From positions 1 to 13,193 of the forward strand of contig JANQIJ010000227.1 of assembly GCA_028282185.1 (NCBI GenBank): 13,193 nucleotides of DNA, in the 5' to 3' direction. The translations under genes were made by a program, and so were the position numbers. The notes beneath the pieces were generated by a model. That model was not told the DNA's origin. It saw only the letters and a list, made by a program, of their open reading frames with translations, and ran no database searches. The stretch is from Rhodospirillales bacterium (GTDB lineage Bacteria > Pseudomonadota > Alphaproteobacteria > Rhodospirillales > Casp-alpha2). Numbering within the stretch: position 1 is the first letter of the stretch; every line of letters starts with the position of its first letter. Of the stretch, positions 7,910 to 13,193 are shown piece by piece.

Positions 7910-8216
7910 CTAATCGTATCCGTATAGCCACCGAGTGGTGCCGGGATGCCGGTTGCGCACGGAATGGACGGCCTGGGCCGGGATGAAGGCCTCGTCACCG
8001 GGGCCGGGATGGATCACCCAGCCCGCGATCTCAAGCTCGAACTTACCCTCAGTGACGATGACCAACTCATTGCAATCATGGACAAAATCTTCCCAAGGCC
8101 GACCGGGCGGGTCGGTGAACAGGCGGCAATCGTAGCCCCGTGCGCCAGTCACCGGCCACCTGGTCGCGATCAAGAGGCAGCGGGAACCTCTTGCGGATCA
8201 CGGGCGTGGACGTCAC
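7910..8216 (-). pseudogene. Small cupin protein, interrupted by a one-base frameshift
   Basis: Single-domain cupin, paralogous to the gene just upstream (8225-8593). Reading from GTG 8216, with GAGGG five bases upstream, gives IRKRFPLPL...VAGDWR, which aligns with NRFPRPV...VAADWR in the neighbour. The remainder of the homology (RGYDCRLFTDPPG to the end, TRWLYGYD) lies in another frame. The switch is at about 8137-8147, where one extra base is present; the span is 307 nt, i.e. 102 codons plus one. The cupin signature is intact: H and E in FVHDCNELVIVTEG, then GDEAFIPAQAVHSVRN with the second-motif His and Asn. It may be a recent pseudogene, a sequencing error, or a shorter protein from TTG 8173 (87 aa). 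Function beyond cupin is unknown. Confidence 0.65.
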
Positions 8217-8224
8217 CGGAACCC

Positions 8225-8593
8225 TCAATAGGCGCTGTAGGTCGCCAGGTCCCGCCAGGCATGGCCATAAGCCCAATGGGTCGGGCTGTGGCGGTCCGTC
8301 CGGACCTTGAGCGGCGTCCACTTCGGAACCTTGAGTTCATCCCCCTGGGTCATGACCCAGGTTTTGCCCTGGGCCGATATCTTCAAACTGCCGTCGAACA
8401 CGCAAACCACCGTCGCGAAATCAAAGGAGACCTCTTCGAACACCTGGCCGACCCAATGGGTCTGGCTGCGAAAATCGAATCCCCGGCCGCGCCAGTCGGC
8501 TGCGACGGCCTCTTTGCGGACGGGCCGAGGAAACCGGTTGCGGGTATAGGCCGCATCGTCCCTGCCCAGCAGCCGAACAAACACGCCCAGCAT
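8225..8593 (-). CDS. Small cupin-like protein without canonical metal ligands
   Basis: A 122-aa cupin-fold protein starting at ATG 8593, which overlaps the uvrB stop by one base (TGATG), so translation is probably coupled to uvrB. A longer reading from 8656 would run deep inside uvrB and is not favoured. It is homologous along its length to the frameshifted gene 8 bp downstream (shared RFP, V..DWR.RG.D, GDE..VP, YGH/YGY). The positions that hold His and Glu in cupin motif 1 and His in motif 2 of the neighbour are here Phe, Thr and Leu (VSFDFATVVCVFDG; GDELKVPKWTPLKV). It has therefore probably lost metal binding and may act as a binding or structural partner. Specific function unknown. Confidence 0.75.
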   Translation of the reverse strand: MLGVFVRLLGRDDAAYTRNRFPRPVRKEAVAADWRGRGFDFRSQTHWVGQVFEEVSFDFATVVCVFDGSLKISAQGKTWVMTQGDELKVPKWTPLKVRTDRHSPTHWAYGHAWRDLATYSAY

Positions 8594-10836
8594 CACCGCC
8601 CCCGCTTCGGCGGCCGTCTGGCGGCCTTGCGGGCGCCTTTTCCCTTGGGTTTCCAAGAAGGGCCGCCAGGAGCGCGCTTTTCCGCCCCCGGTTTGCGGGA
8701 CACATATTGCGACGGCGCCGTACCGGGAGCGGCGAGGCCCAGATCGACCGCCTCGAGCCTGCGGATCTCATCCCGGAGCCGGGCCGCTTCCTCGAATTCC
8801 AGGTCGGCAGCGGCTTTTTTCATCTTTTCCGTCATGTCATCGATTACGGTGGCCAGATTGTGGCCGACCAGCTCGGTTTCGCCGGCCTCGCCCGTATCGA
8901 CGGTGACGTAATCGCCCTCGTAAACGCTTTCGAGGGCGCTGGAGAGGCCCTTCTTCACGCTTGCCGGCGTTATGCCATGCTGTTCGTTGTAGGCCTGCTG
9001 CTTTTCCCGCCGCCGGTTGGTTTCGGCGAGCGCGTAATCCAGCGCCTCCGTCGTGTTGTCGGCGTATAGGATCACCCGGCCGTCGACGTTCCGCGCGGCG
9101 CGGCCGATGGTCTGCACCAGGGACGTCTTGGACCTGAGGTAGCCGGGCTTGTCCGCGTCCAAAATCGCCACCAGGGCGCATTCGGGAATGTCCAATCCTT
9201 CCCGCAAAAGGTTGATACCGACCAGTATGTCGAACGCGCCAAGGCGCAGATCGCGGATGATTTCGATGCGTTCCAGGGTGTCGATGTCCGAATGCATGTA
9301 GCGCACCCGCACCCCCTGTTCGTGCAGGTATTCGGTCAGATCCTCGGCCATCCGCTTGGTCAGGGTGGTGACCAGGGCGCGCTGGCCGTTGGCGGCCACC
9401 TGTTTGACCTCGGCCAGCAGGTCATCGACCTGATTTTCCACCGGGCGGACGATGCAGGGCGGGTCGATCAAGCCCGTCGGCCGGACCACCTGCTCGGTTA
9501 TTACACCAGCGGTACGTTCCAGCTCCCAAGGCCCCGGGGTCGCGGAGACGAACACCGTCTGCGGCCGCATGCTTTCCCATTCCTCGAATTTCAGCGGCCG
9601 GTTGTCGATACAACTGGGCAGGCGAAAGCCGAATTCGGACAAGGTCGATTTGCGTGCGTAATCACCCCGGAACATGCCGCCCAACTGCGGCACGGTGACG
9701 TGGCTTTCGTCAACCACCAAGAGCGCGTTTTCCGGCAGGTATTCAAACAGCGTCGGCGGCGGTTCGCCGGGCGCCCGCCCGGTCAGGTAGCGACTGTAAT
9801 TTTCGATCCCGGAACAATGCCCCGTGGTCTCCAACATCTCCAGATCGAAGGTCGTGCGTTCCTCAAGCCGTTGCGCCTCCAAAAGCTTGCCGTCCGCATG
9901 GAAGCGGGCAAGCTGCTGTTTCAATTCGGCCTTGATCTGGGGAATCGCCTGCATCAACGTCGGCCGCGGCGTGACGTAATGGGAATTGGGATAGACGATG
10001 ACCTGATCCAGGGCCGCAATCTTCTCGCCGGTCAGGGGATCGATCTCCCAAATCGCCTCGACCTCGTCGCCGAACAGGGACAGGCGCCAGGCCCGGTCCT
10101 CCAGGTGGGAGGGGAAGATTTCGACCACGTCGCCCCGCACCCGAAATGTCCCGCGGCCGAAGGCCAGGTCGTTGCGCCGGTACTGCAGCTCCACCAACTG
10201 CTTTAGCAGTTTTTGACGGTCGATGCGCCCGCCGGGCTTCAGGCGGACGATCATTTCCGCATAGGTCTCGACCGCGCCGATGCCGTAGATGCAGGAGACC
10301 GAGGCGACGATGACCACATCGTTGCGTTCCAGAAGGGCGCGGGTCGCCGAATGGCGCATGCGGTCGATCTGTTCGTTGATCGAAGCGTCCTTCTCGATAT
10401 AGGTGTCGGTCCGGGGCACATAGGCTTCCGGCTGGTAGTAGTCGTAGTAGCTGACGAAGTACTCGACGGCATTTTCCGGGAAAAACTCGGTCATTTCACC
10501 GTACAGCTGGGCCGCCAGGGTCTTGTTGGGGGCCAGCACCAGGGCGGGCCGGCCCAGATTCCTGATCACATGGGCCACGGTGAAGGTCTTGCCGGACCCG
10601 GTGACCCCCAGAAGCACCTGGTCCTTCTCGCCGGCCTCCAGGCCTTGGGTCAACTCTTCGATGGCCTGGGGCTGGTCGCCCGCCGGCTGGAATTCGCTTT
10701 GTAGGGCGAAGTCCGGTCCTTCCGCCACGGCCGCACGGCGCAGCGGCCGGAACGGAACCGTGGCCTCGCGCAATCCCTGGGCGGGATCGGGCGCGGTTTC
10801 TGGGATCGGATTGGTTGACTGCGGATCGGTGGGCAT
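8593..10836 (-). CDS. uvrB: Excinuclease ABC subunit UvrB
   Basis: DNA damage-verification helicase of nucleotide excision repair: UvrA loads it onto lesions, then UvrC cuts. The protein is 747 aa from ATG 10836 (MPTDPQ). The Walker A GVTGSGKT is at 77-84, and the aromatic beta-hairpin YYDYYQPEAY that clamps DNA is at 130-139. DESH (motif II) is at 376-379, QTIGRAAR (motif VI) at 575-582, and the C-terminal UVR domain that binds UvrC at about 666-697. A 50-residue Lys/Arg/Pro-rich tail follows. The frame is open up to 10929, but that extension would cover the SOS box, so 10836 is preferred. No Shine-Dalgarno is visible before it; TATATC ends six bases upstream, so a leaderless message is possible. 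It is followed by two overlapping or close cupin genes and is likely LexA-controlled. Confidence 0.97.
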   Translation of the reverse strand: MPTDPQSTNPIPETAPDPAQGLREATVPFRPLRRAAVAEGPDFALQSEFQPAGDQPQAIEELTQGLEAGEKDQVLLGVTGSGKTFTVAHVIRNLGRPALVLAPNKTLAAQLYGEMTEFFPENAVEYFVSYYDYYQPEAYVPRTDTYIEKDASINEQIDRMRHSATRALLERNDVVIVASVSCIYGIGAVETYAEMIVRLKPGGRIDRQKLLKQLVELQYRRNDLAFGRGTFRVRGDVVEIFPSHLEDRAWRLSLFGDEVEAIWEIDPLTGEKIAALDQVIVYPNSHYVTPRPTLMQAIPQIKAELKQQLARFHADGKLLEAQRLEERTTFDLEMLETTGHCSGIENYSRYLTGRAPGEPPPTLFEYLPENALLVVDESHVTVPQLGGMFRGDYARKSTLSEFGFRLPSCIDNRPLKFEEWESMRPQTVFVSATPGPWELERTAGVITEQVVRPTGLIDPPCIVRPVENQVDDLLAEVKQVAANGQRALVTTLTKRMAEDLTEYLHEQGVRVRYMHSDIDTLERIEIIRDLRLGAFDILVGINLLREGLDIPECALVAILDADKPGYLRSKTSLVQTIGRAARNVDGRVILYADNTTEALDYALAETNRRREKQQAYNEQHGITPASVKKGLSSALESVYEGDYVTVDTGEAGETELVGHNLATVIDDMTEKMKKAAADLEFEEAARLRDEIRRLEAVDLGLAAPGTAPSQYVSRKPGAEKRAPGGPSWKPKGKGARKAARRPPKRGR

Positions 10837-10880
10837 GGAAAAGATATAGACTGGTTTGAATGAAATTTCATATTGAAAAT

Positions 10881-10895
10881 GTTCTTTATTTGTTC
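10881..10895. promoter_or_regulatory. SOS box (LexA site) upstream of uvrB
   Basis: GTTC-TTTATTT-GTTC matches exactly the alphaproteobacterial LexA consensus GTTC-N7-GTTC. It lies 44 bases upstream of the uvrB ATG at 10836, in the promoter region. A candidate -10 CAATAT (10875-10870, - strand) would put the box between -35 and -10, where LexA would block transcription until DNA damage. The motif is seen directly; control of uvrB, and of the cupin genes behind it, is inferred. Confidence 0.75.
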
Positions 10896-10903
10896 TGTTT
10901 TCT

Positions 10904-10918
10904 TGACAGAATATGTCA
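10904..10918. promoter_or_regulatory. Perfect 5-5-5 inverted repeat, possible second operator
   Basis: TGACA-GAATA-TGTCA is a perfect inverted repeat eight bases beyond the SOS box, within the 187-bp gap between the lyase gene and uvrB. A further small palindrome, TGAAATTTCA, is at 10861-10870. Symmetric half-sites with a short spacer are typical of dimeric regulators; which one is unknown. The rest of the gap (10919-11023) shows only an imperfect hairpin (about 10983-11006) without a T-run. Confidence 0.4.
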
Positions 10919-11023
10919 TTGGTTGGCATCCTTGAGATCAGGATTCGGGCAATATGGGAATTAACCTATGATTCCATGCTGCTCGAAACACGCCATGTGT
11001 ATTCGATTGGGTTTGCCTTTCGA

Positions 11024-12376
11024 CTAGTTTTCCAGAACTCTATCGACCAATTCCGCCGAGAGACCCGTATAGGCCGCCGGATCCAAAAGCGCGTCCAGAT
11101 CCGCCGGCGTCATGACCTCGGACACCTTGGGATGGACGGCCAGCAGGTCACGGAACACCTGGCCCTGTTCGAAGGCCTGCATGGCGCAGTCATAGACGAT
11201 GTCATGGGCCGTGTTACGGCCGATGCTTTCCCCCAGCTTCATCATCACCGCTTCCGAGAGCAACAAGCCGCCGGTGAGGTCCAGATTTCTACGCATGTTG
11301 TCGGGCCGCACGGTCAGGCCGGAGACGACATAGACCGTCTTGCGGATCGCCGCCTCGACATAGCAGCTAAGCCGCGGGATGAAATCACGCTCGCCCTGAT
11401 TGGCGATCTTGTCCCGTTCGTGCTCGGCGACCATGCCTTCCAGGGCCGGCGGCACGCAGGCCCAGGCCAGGCGGGCGAGCGCCTGCACGCCCTCGCAGAT
11501 CGCCGGATTGCGTTTCTGCGGCATGGTCGAGGACCCGACCTTGCCCGGCGGAAAGGGTTCTTCCAGTTCGGCCAGTTCCGTGCGCTGCAGGGTCGCCACC
11601 TCATGGGCGATGCGGGCCGTGGCGCCGGCGATCAGGGCGACGGCGGTGGCGTAGTCCGCCGGCCGGTCCTTCGACACGTGCCAGCTGATCACCGGCGCGC
11701 CGAGGCCCAGGTCCGCCATCATCCGGGCCGCGACTTCCGGGCCCTTGGCGCCGATCGCGGCAAAGGTCCCGACGGCGCCGGAGAACTGTCCGACCAGGAC
11801 CCGTTCGGCCATGGCGTCCAGGCGGTCGCGGTGGCGCCGCACCTCGTCAAGCCAGACCGCGGCCTTGTACCCGAAGGTGATGGGCAGGGCCTGCTGGCCA
11901 TGGGTCCGCCCGGCCATGGGCGTGTCGCGATGGGCCCGGGCCAGGTCGGCCAGATGCCCTTCGAGGGACCCCAAGCCGTCGCGGATCAGGTCGACGGCGT
12001 CCTTCATCTGCAGGACCAGGCCGGTATCCATGATGTCCTGGGTCGTCGCCCCCCAATGAACGACCTCGCCCGCCGCCGGGGCGCCCTGTTTGCCGCATTG
12101 TGCCGCCATGGCCCGGACCAGCGGCACGATGGGATGACTGGTCCGGTCCATTTCCTGTTTCATGGCATCCAGGTCATAGAGCGCCACATCGGCGGCGCGG
12201 GTGATTTCCCCCGCGGCGGCGTCTTCGATGATGCCCAGCGCCGCCTGCGCCCGGGCGAGCGCCGCCTCGACATCGAGCCATTTCTGAACCGTCGCTTGAT
12301 CGTCGAAGGCGGCGCGCATGGCGGCGGTCGAAAACTGGTCGCGGAACAACGCACTGTCGATGGTGGAAACGGCCAT
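11024..12376 (-). CDS. Adenylosuccinate lyase/PcaB-like lyase of the fumarase/aspartase superfamily
   Basis: A 450-aa cytoplasmic enzyme of a superfamily that forms homotetramers and eliminates fumarate, or cycloisomerises, through a Ser base on a mobile loop. The signature GSSTMPQKRNP is at 281-291, GRTHG with the catalytic-acid His at 156-160, TSH at 79-81, and WGATTQDIMDT at about 108-118. ATG 12376 has GGGGAGGA four bases upstream. The N-terminus (MAVSTIDSALFRDQFST) is unlike the usual alphaproteobacterial PurB, which begins near MIPRYSR. The WGATTQD motif is closer to 3-carboxymuconate cycloisomerase-like and divergent adenylosuccinate lyase proteins. No purine or protocatechuate genes are adjacent, so the substrate is open. 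The gene is separated by 110 bp from the sortase gene upstream and 187 bp from uvrB downstream. Confidence 0.85.
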   Translation of the reverse strand: MAVSTIDSALFRDQFSTAAMRAAFDDQATVQKWLDVEAALARAQAALGIIEDAAAGEITRAADVALYDLDAMKQEMDRTSHPIVPLVRAMAAQCGKQGAPAAGEVVHWGATTQDIMDTGLVLQMKDAVDLIRDGLGSLEGHLADLARAHRDTPMAGRTHGQQALPITFGYKAAVWLDEVRRHRDRLDAMAERVLVGQFSGAVGTFAAIGAKGPEVAARMMADLGLGAPVISWHVSKDRPADYATAVALIAGATARIAHEVATLQRTELAELEEPFPPGKVGSSTMPQKRNPAICEGVQALARLAWACVPPALEGMVAEHERDKIANQGERDFIPRLSCYVEAAIRKTVYVVSGLTVRPDNMRRNLDLTGGLLLSEAVMMKLGESIGRNTAHDIVYDCAMQAFEQGQVFRDLLAVHPKVSEVMTPADLDALLDPAAYTGLSAELVDRVLEN

Positions 12377-12424
12377 GTCATCCTCCCCGATGGTCGTATC
12401 GGCCCAGCGGGGCGCGATGTCTTG

Positions 12425-12446
12425 CCCCGGGCATTGGACCCCGGGG
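12425..12446. terminator. GC hairpin between sortase and lyase genes
   Basis: CCCCGGG (12425-12431) and CCCGGGG (12440-12446) form a perfect 7-bp stem with an 8-base loop in the 110-bp gap, about 40 bases after the sortase stop on the - strand. There is no U-run after it, so it could be a factor-dependent terminator, a pause or attenuation hairpin for the lyase leader, or a chance GC palindrome. Confidence 0.3.
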
Positions 12447-12486
12447 GTTGGTTCGCGGCCATGTTAGGGGCAAAGCGGGCCCAGCG

Positions 12487-13143
12487 TCACCATGCGGTTT
12501 CCGCAGATCGTGCCTCGGCGGTGACAATCAGGCGCAGGGGGCCCCCCGGATCCCAGTTCTCGAACGGATAGCAAGTGACCAGGGTCAACAGGTCTCGGTC
12601 GGCATGAACCATGATCTGTTCCCGGCGGCTGTCGATCACCCGTTTTTCGACGATGCGATAGGCATTGACCGCGCCGGACGGGCGCTCGACCCGGATCAGG
12701 TCGCCGACGACGGCATCGCGCAGGTGCTTGAAATGGGTGTCGCGATGGGCCGAGACCACGCTGTGGCCGGGCGTCCCGGGCAGCGCCGTGCCGTCCAGAT
12801 GGCCCGGACCGAAGGCCAACGTCCGTCCGCGCGCGCCGGACAAGACGATGTTGGTCGTGTCCAGGCGGGCAATCGACAGCCGCGCCACCGGCACCATGTC
12901 GGCCCAGGGCCAGGGCCTGGCCGTCGGCCGGCCGGCCCGGGCGTCCTGCCAGGCTTGGTCGAGCATGACCTGGGCGACCCAGGCCTTGGCCGGCATATGC
13001 GCCCCCCATAGGAAAAGGCCCAGACCGACGACGGCCAAGAGGACCGCCGCCGGCCCGGTTCGGAAGCCGCCCGGCATATGGCCGAGGACCGTCCGCCAGA
13101 CGGGGAGCAAGCGTTTCACGAACGCCCTGATCGTCACCGTCAC
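12487..13143 (-). CDS. Class GN sortase
   Basis: Membrane-anchored transpeptidase that cuts a C-terminal sorting signal on a partner protein. The protein is 218 aa from GTG 13143. A basic N-terminus precedes a hydrophobic span (AAVLLAVVGLGLFLWGA, about 32-48), giving a type II anchor. The catalytic triad is visible: H133 in SAHRDTHF, C191 in TLVTCYPF, R204 in GPLRLIV. This short HRDTHF/TCYPF form matches the proteobacterial class GN sortases, which usually sit beside a single dedicated substrate with VIT and von Willebrand A domains. The GTG overlaps the stop of an upstream gene (GTGA). The frame is also open further upstream to the window edge, so the start is not certain (GTG 13137 and ATG 13077 are alternatives), but the overlap supports 13143. 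Confidence 0.93.
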   Translation of the reverse strand: MTVTIRAFVKRLLPVWRTVLGHMPGGFRTGPAAVLLAVVGLGLFLWGAHMPAKAWVAQVMLDQAWQDARAGRPTARPWPWADMVPVARLSIARLDTTNIVLSGARGRTLAFGPGHLDGTALPGTPGHSVVSAHRDTHFKHLRDAVVGDLIRVERPSGAVNAYRIVEKRVIDSRREQIMVHADRDLLTLVTCYPFENWDPGGPLRLIVTAEARSAETAW

Positions 13144-13193
13144 CGGCCGCCGCCCCTGTCCGCCCGGGCGCGGCGGCGGCGGCGCAGCGTAAA
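13140..13193 (-). CDS. C-terminal tail of an upstream gene, probable sortase substrate
   Basis: On the - strand, the frame from the window edge reads FTLRRRRRARADRGGGR and ends at TGA 13142-13140, which overlaps the sortase GTG as GTGA. A hydrophobic segment followed by a run of Arg at the extreme C-terminus is the end expected of a sorting signal (motif, membrane span, positive tail). Class GN sortases are known to be encoded next to their single target. Only 17 residues are visible, in a GC-rich stretch where chance open frames are common, so this is a suggestion. Confidence 0.4.
   Translation of the reverse strand, partial: FTLRRRRRARADRGGGR

Noticed and set aside
8594..8656. Longer N-terminus for the first cupin gene
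   Set aside because: It would overlap uvrB by 21 codons; the TGATG junction at 8593 gives a natural start with homology beginning soon after.
10903..10908. TTGACA -35 box on the + strand
   Set aside because: No -10 at 16-18 bases and no + strand gene downstream; it is part of the TGACA-N5-TGTCA palindrome.
10837..10929. Upstream start for uvrB at 10929
   Set aside because: It would place the SOS box inside the coding sequence, and the added AT-rich N-terminus (NDIFCQENRTNKEHF) is unlike UvrB.
10913..12571. 552-aa open frame on the + strand opposite the lyase gene
   Set aside because: Antisense shadow of a GC-rich coding region; composition is Arg/Gly/His-rich without domain motifs, while the - strand shows full catalytic signatures.

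Overview
The window looks like a chromosomal segment of an alphaproteobacterium, probably of the Rhodospirillales or a relative. The evidence is high GC coding with strong C/G third positions, an atp operon ordered atpA-atpG-atpD-atpC, an alphaproteobacterial-type SOS box (GTTC-N7-GTTC), and a proteobacterial class GN sortase. The genus cannot be fixed from the sequence alone.

Left part (1-4404, + strand): the 3' part of the F1 ATP synthase operon, with truncated atpA (alpha), atpG (gamma), atpD (beta) and atpC (epsilon). Two intergenic spaces are unusual. The atpG-atpD gap is filled by a ~274-bp sequence with 33-nt inverted terminal arms and nested hairpins, which resembles a MITE or IS remnant. 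The atpD-atpC gap holds a REP-like palindrome.

Middle (4405-7295): an accessory block on the - strand that by eye is less GC-rich than its surroundings. A Trp/Tyr/Pro-rich protein of unknown function (start probably GTG 6953) overlaps by one base (TGATG) an exported NHL-type beta-propeller resembling peptidyl-hydroxyglycine lyases. Upstream is a very AT-rich control region with a hairpin.

7254-7909: sixA (+ strand, phosphohistidine phosphatase) with an extended -10 promoter, followed by two copies of a 42-nt palindromic repeat in the convergent gap.

7910-10918 (- strand): uvrB, preceded by a perfect SOS box. It is followed, again with a one-base TGATG overlap, by two paralogous small cupin-fold genes. 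The first cupin has lost the usual metal ligands. The second keeps them but is interrupted by a one-base frameshift.

Right part (11024-13193, - strand): a fumarase/aspartase-superfamily lyase (adenylosuccinate lyase/PcaB-like, not a typical alphaproteobacterial PurB). Upstream of it lies a class GN sortase whose GTG start overlaps the stop of a gene ending in a poly-Arg tail. That tail is what a sortase substrate would have, so a sortase/substrate pair probably straddles the right edge.
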